From Tenrec ecaudatus (taxonomy: Eukaryota > Chordata > Mammalia > Afrosoricida > Tenrecidae), in NCBI RefSeq assembly GCF_050624435.1, contig NC_134546.1, positions 10,067,001 through 10,131,000 on the forward strand: a stretch of 64,000 bases of DNA, in the 5' to 3' direction. Shown here piece by piece: positions 33,907 through 45,039 of this stretch. The notes beneath the pieces were generated by a model. It was not told the DNA's origin and made no database searches. It worked only from the letters and a program-made list of their open reading frames with translations. The first letter of the stretch is position 1. Each line of letters begins with the position of its first letter. The position numbers and the translations under genes were made by a program.

Positions 33907-34774
33907 TTTAACTTTTTTATACATGGAAATTTACACTACATATTAAACACACATTTGACTAGCTGGCATTAAATTCAAACCATACCTGTTTTGACTTACA
34001 TGCAAATTTGATTTACATACAGACAAGAACTGAACTTGTCTGTAATCCAGGGTCTGTTTGCATATAGTGTATTGTCTGCCTAACATCTAGATCACATAAT
34101 ATTCAATTCACAGAGCATACTATGGACACTAAGTGATGTGTGACTGGAGATGAAAATGCATTTATTAAACTAGTCCAGTAGGATGCTGTACAATTTGATT
34201 CACCATTTATTGTGTGAGCAGCAGGTGACAGGGACACAGAAGTAGGTAAGTATCTAGATTCTTGTCCTTGAGGAATTCCAGTCCTTGCGACTGGTTCTGC
34301 AAAGAGTTTGTGTTGGAGGAGTCACTGAGGAAGTAAACATTGAGTTTGCTCTTGAAGGATACCTAAGAACTGGGACAGGGAGGAAGGGAGTGAAGGATAG
34401 AGTATTCTAAACAAAAATAATAGGGCACATACGAAAGCACTGACATCAGGGAGGGAGGGAGGGAGGGAGAGAGAGAGGTGTATCTTTGGACAACTTCCAT
34501 GTCCATGCTGACAAGATGGCAAATGAGGGGGAAGGGCTGATGGGAAGGATTTTTTTTCTGCTCTAAGGGGTTGTGATTTTACCAGTAGATGTTGAAATCC
34601 ATGGCAGCTTTGTAAGCAGTAGTGATTTCTGCTTTGAAATACACTCCAGGGTCAATAGTACAGAGCGTGAACCATAGTGCACTACCGAGGGCACAAAGTC
34701 AAGTTGGGACGTGAGCACAACAGCCCTGAGTACACAGAACTCTGTCTATTATTGTTTGAAGATATGTGATTTGA
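33907..34774. other. No gene; old repeat and (GGGA)n
   Basis: 34190-34480 resembles an old mammalian repeat (CATTTATTGTGTGAGCAGC...CTTGAAGGATACC). 34449-34476 is a GGGA/GA microsatellite. No exon is supported. Confidence 0.35.
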
Positions 34775-34974
34775 CTAAAAACAAAAAAAATCACTGATAT
34801 TGAGTCTATTCCAACTCACAGAAACTCTATGGGACAGAGTAAAACGACCCCATGAAGGTTTCTAAGATGAAATCTTCAGGAGTAGAGAGCCTTGTCTTTT
34901 TTCCATGGAGTTGGGTTTGAACTGTTGACCTTATTACAGCCCTATGTAAAATCCACTGTGGCACTGGACTCCTT
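34775..34974 (-). mobile_element. AfroSINE, antisense
   Basis: AAATCACTGATATTGAGTC, CTATGGGACAGAGTAAAACG, AGTTGGGTTTGAACTGTTGACC, TGTGGCACTGGACTCC. Confidence 0.8.
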
Positions 34975-35032
34975 TTTGATTTACAGAAATCTTAACTTTT
35001 GTTTTTAAACGGCTACATTATGAAAAATGAAA

Positions 35033-35788
35033 TACCGTATATACTCGTGTATAAACAGAGTTTTTCAGCACACAAAAAAATGTGCTGAAAAACTGGGGTT
35101 TGGCTTATACATGGGTGTCATCTGGTCAAGCCCAACTAACAAAAGGAGGAAATCTCATGAAGCCTGACATGGAGTTAACAGTAAAGTGGATTCGAGATGC
35201 ATGGGAAGACATTCCAGAAGACATGGTGCGACGTGCCTTCCAGAAATGTAGTATTAGCAATGCTATGGATGGCGGTGAAGACTGTGCTTTGTATGAAAAT
35301 GACAGCAGTGATGGTGATGACAGTGATCTCAGTGAGGACAGTGTCTATGATGACCTCACACCAGCTGAAGCTCTGCATTGGGATATGGATCAGGAGGAGG
35401 AATCCAGTTTTGAAGGATTTTAACTGTTTACATTTTAGCTTGGTTGCTGATTGAGCTCAGGGAATAGTACTCTTGAGGTATCATTGTTGATATCTTATTG
35501 TTTTTGTTGAACCTATTTTTCACGTACTGTGCTGGTTTACTAATGTTAAATGACTTGTCCTTTTATTTATGTTTTTTATTTAAAATAAATATTTAAATAC
35601 ATTACCCCACTGATGTCTCAGTTTTTAGTAATTTTATTTTCATTTGTTTTGATTATTGAAAATCACCAATAGCTTCTGCATTTTCCACCCTAGGCTTATA
35701 CTCGAGTCAATCAGTTTTTGGTTTCCCAGGTAATAATTAGATACCTCGGCTTATACTCAGGTTGGCTTATAATCGAGTATATATGGTA
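35033..35788 (+). mobile_element. Pogo/Tc1-like DNA transposon, internally deleted
   Basis: Terminal inverted repeats TACCGTATATACTCGTGTAT at the left and, reversed from the right end, TACCATATATACTCGATTAT, bounded by TA dinucleotides as in the Tc1/mariner/pogo superfamily. Subterminal repeats GGCTTATAC recur at both ends (35101, 35694, 35744, 35764). It carries the 3' end of a transposase (next entry). At about 755 bp it lacks most of the gene. Confidence 0.85.
35082..35423 (+). pseudogene. Pogo-like transposase, C-terminal remnant
   Basis: The open frame has 113 codons. Residues from about 30 on match the C-terminal end of pogo/Tigger-type transposases: 'VKWIRDAWEDIP', 'RRAFQKCSISNAMDG', then a very acidic tail (DSSDGDDSDLSEDS...). 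The DDE catalytic core and the DNA-binding N-terminus are missing, so it cannot transpose. The first ~28 residues come from the subterminal repeat and are not transposase. The frame has remained open through its whole length, so the insertion is probably not very old. Confidence 0.75.
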
Positions 35789-35804
35789 GTTAGTTGATGT
35801 AAAA

Positions 35805-36058
35805 ATGGTGTAAGTCTGAGCTCCTCTGAATTCCCAAGGTGGGAGGAGAATCAAACTCAGCATTAGTCCAAAGCCAGTTCCTATGAGGCAGAGGTTAGAG
35901 ATCAGGCATGCCTCCACCCACCAACCTTTTTTTTTTTTTTTAAACCAATTCTGACACCAACCATCACTCCCAGGACACTGTCAACTTCTCTGCTGGTTCA
36001 ACAATTTATTGCAATGGCCACACAGAACTCACAGACCATCCGGATGATTATGGGGCTA
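35805..36058 (+). mobile_element. ERV leader and gag start, second copy
   Basis: Matches the ERV at 15130-14880 (which is on the minus strand) for about 250 bases: GGAGAATCAAACTCA, then ATGCCTCCACCC.CCAACC, a T/A tract, and CAATGGCCACACAGA at the gag start codon (about 36012). It ends where the piggyBac-like MITE begins. It sits immediately beside the pogo-like element. Confidence 0.75.
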
Positions 36059-36202
36059 TTGACCTCCCTGGCAGTAATCCGAGTGTGGCTTGGGGTAAAT
36101 GTTAACTGTCAGAAGCAGTAACCCCGAGTCACAGTCAGGACTACACTGCAGAGAAGTCCCTTAACAAAATTACCGACATAATTAGACCGCCAGGGAGGTT
36201 AA
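36059..36202 (+). mobile_element. PiggyBac-like MITE
   Basis: About 144 bp with terminal inverted repeats TTGACCTCCCTGGCAGT and, reversed from the right, TTAACCTCCCTGGCGGT. The left TTGA is a one-base change from TTAA, the fixed target of piggyBac elements. It carries inner paired blocks GAGTGTGGCTTGGGGT and ACCCCGAGTCACAGTC. It is non-coding and lies directly at the gag start of the ERV fragment. Confidence 0.8.
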
Positions 36203-36884
36203 GGAAGTTAACCGGTTACAATTCCAGATTAGAAATGCTCAGGCTATTGTTTTTCCCAAACAGGAGTGCTTCTTTTCAACCATGGCCACAGGCATGCCTC
36301 TCTTTCTTGTCCTTGACTTCTTAGTCACACAGCCCCTGCTCAGGCAATTGTTCCCGAGTTCTTTTTGCACTGCTGATAAATACCCCAAAAGCACTTCACT
36401 CCACCATAAGCTTCAACCAAAGGTGCTCTGTGAGTCAGCATGCCTAATTTATCAGATGAAGTGCCTGCAGGCCTCCACTTTGCACACAGCCCTCCTTAGG
36501 AAGGCACTTGGTGTTCTGGTTCCGTGGCCCAGGGATGCCCATTGTTTTGTCTCTCAGCGCTCCTGCCTGGGCTGCCACTGCTTCTCCGCCACATCTCCAG
36601 TGCCACAGCCCGCTCCCTTGGACCAGAGAGGTTCAGTGTGCAGCCATCTAAGGGTCCAGAGGACACACTTTAACTCCTGGATCTGCTTTCTTGATGGTAG
36701 AATAGAATTTTACTCCCAGGGGTTTCATGACTGTGTCCTTTCAGAAACAGGTCACCAGACCTTTATTCTGAGGCACCTCTAGGAGGTTTGAACCACCAAC
36801 CTTTCTCTTCATAGACTAGGTCTCACCTAGTCCAAGAGATTCTACCACCCAAGAGATTCTAGTATATGTGCTGCTGAAGTGAGC
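36203..36884. other. Unassigned; 166-codon frame without a domain
   Basis: The plus-strand frame at 36282-36782 is one of the longer in the window but shows no domain, and composition and ending in AfroSINE-like sequence (GGTTTGAACCACCAACC at 36786) argue against a gene. It may be LTR or retroviral sequence downstream of the gag start. Confidence 0.3.
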
Positions 36885-36980
36885 ATGACCCAATAGAGTT
36901 TAACAAGATTAGTAGTTACATATAAAATATGTCATGAAGTCTGTATTAGCTCCCAATAAAATGGTTTTGGGGAAAAAATG
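36885..36980 (+). mobile_element. L1-type 3' end, family C, short
   Basis: GTCTGTATTAGCTCCCAATAAAATGGTTTTGGGG, the shared terminus of family C. Confidence 0.65.
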
Positions 36981-37793
36981 ATAATAACTACACACATATA
37001 TGTCAGTACATCAAAATATTACTCCTGTATTATTACATAACTTTAAGCAATTTAGGTTTAGGAAATCTTAATTCAGATTTAGAAATTTATTCAAAAACAT
37101 TCAAAATTTCATTTTGAAAATTTAGATTTGGATTTCGGATGTCACTTTAATAACAACCCACAGATTTAAGAAACCAAAGATGAATTTAAGAGCATTCTAA
37201 TTTCACACAGGTGTGTAAAGAGAATCGTAGACGAAACTACTCACTCAGATCAGCTCATGTTATTATTAGCCTGTGGAAAAACGCGCACGTGCATGTGTAC
37301 CAAATTTAAGGAAGTCTTTTTAAAACGACAATGTTTTTCATCAGAAGAACATGGGTACACATGTTTATCGTAAGTACTGAACTAAGTCACAAACCTCAGT
37401 TGCAGGCATTCTTTTATTTTTCTCCATTTTCATTTTGGAAAATCTCAAGCCTACTTCATGTACACTATGCTTCGATTTTTAACATTTCATTAAAGGAAAG
37501 TGGAAAAAGAGGCATCACTCTACAGGAAAAACAAACACACCCAACTCTTCAAACCTAATAAAAGTCAACAGTGTAAGAGTAGCACAATGATTCGCCACAT
37601 TAACATTTTGGTTTATTTGCTTATTTTTCCAGCACCAGTAAAAGTAAGTCGTAGGCATCTAAGGTATCCTTGCATTTCTTCCTGCACAACCAGCAAAACT
37701 TAAAGGATCTTTGAATAACAAAATTTGCTACACTCAGTTGACTCTTTCAAAAGCCACCCTGGAACAAAGAAACAGTTCAGTATGAAATATAGA
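36981..37793. other. No recognisable gene
   Basis: AT-rich intergenic sequence; no repeat identified by eye. Confidence 0.3.
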
Positions 37794-37925
37794 ATGAACT
37801 CACTGCCAGTGAGTCAAGTCTGACTCATCGTGGCCCTCCAGGACAGAGTAGAAATGCTCCTTTTGGGTTTCCTAGGCTAATGTCTTTGCAGAAATGGATA
37901 GCCTCATCTTTCTCCCACTGAGGAT
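37794..37925 (-). mobile_element. AfroSINE, 3' part, antisense
   Basis: AACTCACTGCCAGTGAGTC, CCTCCAGGACAGAGTAGAAATG, GCCTCATCTTTCTCCC. Confidence 0.75.
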
Positions 37926-38256
37926 AGGCTCTGTCTCAATGATGTGCTTTCTCAATTACTGTGGCACACAAGGAGAAAGAAATGGGGAGAATTAGGCACT
38001 GGCTCTTAAGATATCTGTCTAGACATGATACTGGAATTCTCCCACAAACTTCTTGAAGTCCTGTCATATTTCACTGGCCAAAGCAAGACAAGTGGCCACA
38101 ACTAACTCTAAAGGATGCAGGAAAGAATATACTGCCAAACACACAGAAGGCAAATTTGCATCTCTGTGAATAGTCTCTATGATTTCGTTGCCTATACCTC
38201 AGTGTGTTCACTGTACTTCTGGTGAATGTTGATGAAACTTAAAGTTATAAAATTAT

Positions 38257-38464
38257 ACAAAACCCAACTCATTGCCGTAGAGTTGATGCCATTCCTAGCG
38301 ATCATTTAGGACAGTGTACACCTGCTCCTGTGGGTTTCCTAGACTGTAACTCTTTATAGGAGTAGAATGCCTCACAGTTCTCCCTCAGAGCAGATGGTAG
38401 TTTCGAACTATTGACCTAATGGATAGCAGCCCAATGTGTAACCACTATGCCACCAGGACTCCCT
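38257..38464 (-). mobile_element. AfroSINE, full length, antisense
   Basis: ACCCAACTCATTGCCGTAG, CCTAGACTGTAACTCTTTATAGG, GGTAGTTTCGAACTATTGACC, CCACTATGCCACCAGGACTCC. Confidence 0.85.
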
Positions 38465-39924
38465 TTAAAATTAGACAAATGAGCACAAATCCACAGCAAA
38501 CATGCATCACATTCCATTCATTGCCAGTGCAGGTTTAGAGGCATCAGTTTAGCAAATGCTCTCTTGAGACATAGGGCCAATTACGCAACAAAACCTATAA
38601 CCCAATAAGTAACACGTTGTGCTGTCTTAGTACTGTATCCTATTATAGGTAATTGAAGCAATCCTTGTAATATTTTGTTTCTTCCTCATTAGTTCTACTA
38701 GTAGGTATCCTTAGTGTTTTAACCTTGAAATAAAAAATTTTTTTAATTCTTCTACTATTCTGTCGAACTTCTGAGTCAATTTAATGGAAATATGTCCTAA
38801 AATTACTCTTTGCAAATATTTATCTCACTCTTGAATAGAAACTTAAATAAACAGCTGATGATGATTAAAGAACAGAATTGTCATGCATAACCCCTGAGTT
38901 TAAAGTTTGTGTATCCATCAAAATAGCACCATTCCTTTTTTTTAATAAGTAAATAATGTACACTCAAACTTCATGTATCTAATTTTTAAACTGAATATCT
39001 CTATGAGGTTTTACTTAAGAGAAGGGTTCCAATACTAAAATGCTACAATTAATTTTTGAAAACTATTTCTATAAATCATTTTCCTTGCCACAAATATATT
39101 TGATATTTGTTTGAGTTTTAGGTCTCTCTTATTTTGAGTTTTTTTCTCCTAAAAACATGAAAATAATGCCCTCTTTTTCAGACTCTTTGAGTCTCTTTTC
39201 TTGTAAGCTATCCTAGGGAGACTTTCTATTGGAGAAAATACAAGCATTTTAAAAGCATTTTATCCTGTCGCTTTTTAAAAATACCTTCCCTAAACCTAGA
39301 GAATGAAGCAAGAGTTTATAATCTATAATCCCCATGCATCTTTATTACTCGGCAAACAAAAATTTAGTTCTCTATATCTATGTTATTATGTCCTCAGCCC
39401 CTCAACTTTGGTTTATTGAACAGATATTATGATGGAAGAGTCTCGCTGGCTTCTCTGAAAGATCACAAATGATGAATTATTTAGACACAAGTGTTTCAAT
39501 GAGACGTGCTTACTGACTCTGTGATCTCATCTATATGTTAGCTGCACATTGGAGTCACATCTGCCTTTATAATCATGAATGATGAAAAAATTGATATATG
39601 AGCATGAGTATAGCCATGTTCTCTGCAACAATACAGACAGAACTATATCTATGGGAGAGTGAGCTTAGGTTACCAATGATCTCTACTGAGGTCATTTTAG
39701 TTGCATAAGTCTGAAAGTCCAACCTAGAAGAGCTTAAACAAATAAATTTATTGGCTTGTATAATTGAAAAGTCCCTGGGTAAACAGTAGAAGGTAGATCA
39801 CAGTTAAAAAGTTCAAAAAAGGTTCACCAGAACTCAGAAATCAAAAGCATAAAAAACAGGACCCTGGGAAGATGTGTTGAGATAGAGTCCCCTGACTAGA
39901 ATTCCCATGCATGGCCCTAAGACT
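38465..39924. other. No recognisable gene
   Basis: About 1.5 kb of AT-rich intergenic sequence. 39700-39900 has a repeat-like block (AATAAATTTATTGGCTTG) of uncertain family. Confidence 0.3.
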
Positions 39925-40168
39925 AACAGTGTATGAAACCCAGGATTAATAAACCTATTGAGGCAGCAAGTAGAATACGGGTTTTTTTTGGTGGGGTGTG
40001 CTTTAAGGGGGGGGTTGGGGAACTAATGTCAAGGAGTTCAAAAAGGAAGACAATGTTTTGGAACAGATTGTTTCAAAAGTATAGCAACTGTACAATGTTG
40101 CTTGATATGATTGAACTATAGGATGATATGATATCTGTATTCGCTCCCAATAAAATGGTTTGGGGAAA
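39925..40168 (+). mobile_element. L1-type 3' end, family C
   Basis: ATGAAACCCAGGATTAATAAACC, a G-rich tract, GCAACTGTACAATGTTGC and GCTCCCAATAAAATGGTTT. It is followed directly by a family B copy. Confidence 0.7.
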
Positions 40169-40171
40169 AAA

Positions 40172-40548
40172 CCAAAACAAGATCAGACTTACTGGTCTAA
40201 TAGGGACCGGGGCCCTTAGACACTCTTCAAACCTGAAACAGAACTCACTCTCCAAGATCAAACAAGAAACAGGTCTGTAAAGTGAGCCCCCAAAATGTAC
40301 TTTGAAGAATAATCAACTCAAGGAGACAAAAAATGCAGCATTTGCCCAAAAACAAAGCTCAGAAGAGCACAAGGGGGAACGAAAAGAAGGGCAGATGGGA
40401 CCCGAAACCCTGGGAGGAAACAGAAAAGTGCTATTACACAGAGGGGACTGCAACTAATGTTCCAAAACAAAAAGCTGTAAAACTTGAATGGAAAACTAAT
40501 TTGCTTGGCAAACTTTCACCCAAACCACAATAAAATTATTTAAGAAGA
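40172..40548 (+). mobile_element. Family B retroposon 3' end
   Basis: Shares TACTGGTCTAATAGGGACC, GACAAAAAATGCAGCATTTGCCC, GGGGACTGCAACTAATG and TTTCACCCAAACCACAATAAAA with 58330-58712. Ends in AATAAAATT. No coding capacity. Most likely a different L1 3' UTR subfamily. Confidence 0.7.
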
Positions 40549-41999
40549 CTCAATTCTTCTGAATTCCCTATAGTAAGACCTGCAGCATTGGCTTCATCCT
40601 CAGGCTCCATGTGATTCCCTCCAGCAGCTGCAGACACAAATGCACTCAGATTCAAGTTCCAAGGAGAAAAACCAGTTGACCTTTCCCTTGCTCCTTCACA
40701 CAGTTCAAGATCCACTCACATTAACCAAGTGTATTCACATGTCCTTGGCTAAGGAACGCAAGAGTCTGTATCAGATGTTATTTTGGCTGAAAGCAACAAC
40801 AATGTCTATTTAACAGTAGTTTAAGCAACACAGACCTCATGATTTCATTTAACAAGTTTAAAAGTGGACATGAAAGTCTATCTTCTCCCTGTAATACCCA
40901 CTGGGCATAATTCAAGTACTGTAAACTGTTTCTATAATTTGTTCTAGTTCCATGGTTAATTATTGTCCCTAGACAATAACCAATGTTATATTTCATGTAA
41001 ACTAATAGAGTCTTGTTGTTTAATAAAGCAAATAGTCTCTTCATCATCAAAGAAACCTTGGCCATTCTTGAGCCTCTGAATTTCCATGTAAATTCTGGCA
41101 AAAGTGTCAAGTTAAAAAAAATCTAGAGAAGTTTTATTGAAATTAATTTAAATAGATCAATTTGGGAAGACTATGGTATATTTCTCAATGTATTTATTGT
41201 CATTTAAGCTTTTCAATAAAGTAGTGTGTTTTTTCCATAATGTTTTGCATAATATTCCTAAGGGTGTTATAATTTTGTTCTTGCTTTGGTTAAAGTGACC
41301 TTTCAAATACTATGTTTGCTAATTGAATATAAAAATGCATTTAAGTTTTATATATTAATTTTATATTCAGGTATTTTAGTAAACCCTCTAATTATTTGCC
41401 TTTAGACAATCTTATCACCTGCTAATAATGAGTTTTATACTGCCTTTTGAATATCTTAGCTTTAATATTTTTCCTTGACTCTCATTGTTTTTGTACATTT
41501 AATCTTTTTTATGGCATCATGTTAGATGTGTTTCCTGTAAATTGCATTCAAGTAGATTTGGTAGAAGGTGGTGTCAAAAGTTGTGGGAAAATGGAATCAA
41601 AAGATGATGGAATTTTTCCACTTACTTTTTGAAATATACTTGTGTATATTATTATATTTGATATATTTAAGACAATTTGATAGTTTGTGCCTTTCAACTA
41701 GAAAAAAATTGTTCATTATGTCAATTGAGCTCATTGATATATTTGGATTTATTTTATGCTTATTTTTCTTAAAAATTTGTTGTTCTATATTTTTACTCAT
41801 TCCTATTATTTTCTCTTTGGGTGATAATGCATTAAGTCAATTTTCCTTATTTGTCTTTCACTCTTTTGTACTTTGAATTATGGAAAGAGTAAAAAATATT
41901 CCTATTAGCATCTAGATCTATACAATATTTAATGCTATGTTTCCATCTCTCTACCCCTGAAGGACTCTGCACTCTCTATTAAACCACAGCAAAACAGTT
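40549..41999. other. No gene; AT-rich
   Basis: AT content is very high at 41200-41900. A decayed antisense L1 is possible but I cannot anchor it. Short frames here have no domain. Confidence 0.3.
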
Positions 42000-42390
42000 G
42001 TTTTGGCATTTTCCAGGGACTCAAATCATATTCCTTTTAAATTCTCTCTGAATTTGGGCAACCGAAAAAATGTCTGAAAGTGTTAGGTCAGGGATGTAGG
42101 GTGGAGGGTATAAAGTTTTCAAAAGAAATTCTCCTAGGATAGTGTTTGCTATCCTCAGAATGAGCAAAGAATTATGATGGGAAAAAAATTCCTGTGTCAC
42201 TTTCTTGGACTTTTTCTCACAATGTATTTTCATTTCTCTCGAAACTTCCTCATAATAAACCCGCATGGTCATCCTGTGTCCTGTGAGAATGTGTATCAAG
42301 ATAATCCCTTTGGAATTCAAAAAAGTCACCATTACTCTTCCCTGACTTGAAATGAACTGATCCCACAGAAGTCACCATTTTGACTAGATC
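42000..42390 (-). mobile_element. Mariner transposase fragment, antisense
   Basis: The minus-strand frame at 42332-42021 reads 'FLNSKGIILIHILTGH', then 'YYEEVSREMK', then 'PPPYIPDLTLSDIF'. These match mariner-type transposase (the 'G(I/V)..IDYLP', 'YY..LL..L' and 'HPPYSPDLAPSDYFLF' regions, the last holding the third catalytic acid). It is a decayed internal fragment; no ends found. Confidence 0.7.
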
Positions 42391-42434
42391 TTTTTAAAAA
42401 GGCATCCTAAGGCATCAGAAAAATCAAGATTTAA

Positions 42435-44165
42435 GTTAGGCAGCCAACAAGGAAAAACACGTTCAGCTTATCTTAAACAGAAAGAACTCAAGAAAAAAAT
42501 TCAAGCCTCAAATTGAAATACGGAAAGGTTCTATGGGCAAAATATTGAATGATGCAGGAATTGTCAAAAGAGGATGGAAAGGATACACAAAATCATTTTA
42601 CCAAAAAGAACTAGTCAACTTCAACCATTTCTAGATGTAGCATATGATCGAGAACCAATGGGATTGAAGGAGCAAGTTCAAGCTGCACTGACAGCATGAG
42701 CCAAAAACAAGGTTCCAGAAATTTATGAAATACCAATTGAAATGTTGAAGCAATCTGACACCATTCATCTGTATCAAGAAATTTTAAAAGCAGTTATTTA
42801 GCCAACTAACTGGAAAAGATCCATATTGCAAGTAAAATTCTGCTGAAGATCATCCAACAATGGTTGCAGCAGTACATTGACTGGGAGCTGCCCGACGTTC
42901 AGGCCAATTCAAAAGAGGACACGGAACAAAGGCTGTATCATTGCAGATGGCAGATGGAACTTGAGGCAAAGCTGAGAATACCAGAAGGATGTGTTTTATT
43001 GACTATGGCAAGGATTTCGACAGTATTAATCACAACTATGGACAGCCTTGAGAAGAATGGGACTTCCAGAACACTTCATTGTGCTCAAGCAGAAGTGTAC
43101 ATGGATCGAGAGGCAGTTGTTTGAATAGACCGAGGGAATACTGTGTGTTTTAAGATCAGGAATGGTGTGCAGTAGAGTTGTATTCTCTCATCACACTTGT
43201 TCAAATTATGCTGAGCAAATAATCAGAGAAGCTAGCTATATGAAGAAGAGTGCGGCATCAGGATTGGAGGAAGGCTTATTAACGACATGTGATATGCAGT
43301 TGACACAACCTTGTTTGCTGAAAGTGAGGAGGACTTGAAGCCCTTGCTGATAAGATCAAAGCTTGCAATCTTCAGTATGGGTTACAACTCAGCGTAAAGA
43401 AAACCAAAATGCTCACAAGGGGACCAATGGGTAGCATCATGATACATGGACGCAGCAGTCAAGAGATCAAATTTTTGATTGTGTTGCTTTGGGTAAATCT
43501 CTGTACAAGACCTCTTTTAAAGTGTTGAAAAACAAGGAGGTTACTTTGAGGAATAAGGTATTTTCAATTGCCTCATGTGCATGTGAAAGTTGGACATTGA
43601 ATAAGGAAGACTGAAGAAGAAATGATGCATTTAAATATGGTGCTGGCAAGGAATATTGAAAATACCATGGATTGCCAAAAGAACCAACAAATCTGTCTTG
43701 GAAGAAGTACATCCAGTATACTCCTTAGAGCAGTGGTTCTCAACCTTCCAAATGCCGCTACCCTTTAATAGTTCCTCATGTTGTGGAAACCCCCAACCAT
43801 AAAATCATTTTCATTGCTATTTCATAACTGTAGTTTTGCTACTGTGATGAATTGGGCGACCCTGTGAAAGGGTCATTCAAACCCCAAAGGTCACGATCCA
43901 CAGGTTGAGAACATGTGGCAAAAACAGCAAGCCTTAGTCTCACATACTTTGGACTTATCAGGAGAGACTTGTCCCTGGGAACAGACATCATGCTTGGTAA
44001 AACAGAGGAGCAGCACAAAAGAGGAAGACCTTCAAAAAGATGGATTGACACAGTGGCTGCACCAATGGGCTCAAACACAAGACCAGTTTTGTGTTTCATT
44101 CTGATGTATATGGGGTCCCTGTGTGTCAGAGCCAACTTGATGGCACTTAATGACAACAAGGAGAC
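42435..44165 (+). mobile_element. RTE LINE, about 1.7 kb sense copy, with SPIN insert
   Basis: Runs from CAGCTTATCTTAAACAGAAAG and 'GGTTCTATGGGCAAAATATTG' through the RT region (GCTGAAGATCATCCAACAATG, 'GAATAATCAGAGAAGCTAG', GTGATATGCAGTTGACACAACC where YADD has become YAVD) and the thumb to the terminus 'GGCACTTAATGACAACAAGG'. A SPIN MITE splits it at 43731. The catalytic-box change and many stops show that it is dead. Confidence 0.85.
43731..43912 (+). mobile_element. SPIN-type MITE inserted in RTE
   Basis: Starts CAGTGGTTCTCAACCTTCC and runs through AATAGTTCCTCATGTTGTGG, TTTCATAACTGTAG and GGTCACGATCCACAGGTTGAGAAC. The last five bases of the right terminus are lost. The target 5' is ccttagag. 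RTE sequence continues on the other side. Confidence 0.9.
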
Positions 44166-44467
44166 AAAGACAAATGTATTATTGAGAGAATTTGTCTGAA
44201 GCCATGCACAAATAGCAGACATATTTAAACATGCTTTGTTTTGAATAAACCTCTGTATGAATTGGAGTCCTATGAGCAATACTTTTTTACTTACCTTCAT
44301 ACATTTCACAGATATTTTTCTCTGGGCATCTGGCACTTAGCTACTGATTTCCTTACATGACTGACTACTCTTTCTCATTCTCCTGCGCAAATTTTCCATT
44401 TTTCTATGTGACTTCTAAATGCTGGCATTTCTGGCCCTTTTTTTTTTCTTTTCTATACTCTACCATC

Positions 44468-44672
44468 CAGGAATCCTGGTTGCATAGCGGTTACCTGTAG
44501 GGCTACAAGTCACAAGGCCAGCAGTTCTAAACCACCAGCTGCTCCATGGGAGAAAGATGGGGCTTTCTACTCCCATCAAGAATTACAGTCTAGGAAACCC
44601 ACAGAGATAGTTCTACCCTGACCTATAGGGTTGCTATGGGTTGGCATTGACTCAATGGCAGTGAGTGAGTGT
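44468..44672 (+). mobile_element. AfroSINE, full length
   Basis: AATCCTGGTTGCATAGCGG, ACAAGGCCAGCAGTTCTAAACC, GGGGCTTTCTACTCCC and CATTGACTCAATGGCAGTG. Confidence 0.9.
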
Positions 44673-45039
44673 TACTCTACCTCACCAATTCTCTTGCTTG
44701 GTAAAATATCTACTGGCTCATAATTTCCAAATTTATATCTCTAGGCTAGACTTCATCTCTGGGCTCCAAGCTCATTTCTTTAAATATCTATGTATGAGCC
44801 TTAGAAATATAACATAACCAAAATGGATTTCTCTATCCAAATATGATTCTCCCCCAGCCTCTTATTTCATCTTAATAATAGACCCTAGGATGAGTTCTCT
44901 TTCTTGACTCCTTTTTATCTACCTTTCCCTTTTCAATCTAACACAATAGCTGTTATTTTTCCTTTGAAAATATATCTTAATTCCCATTTACATTTCAATA
45001 AGTTCATGGCATTCTTTTGATTTAAAATATCAGGTTGAT

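Noticed and set aside
36282..36782. 166-codon frame as a gene
   Set aside because: No domain or promoter, ends in SINE-like sequence, and lies beside an ERV fragment and MITEs.
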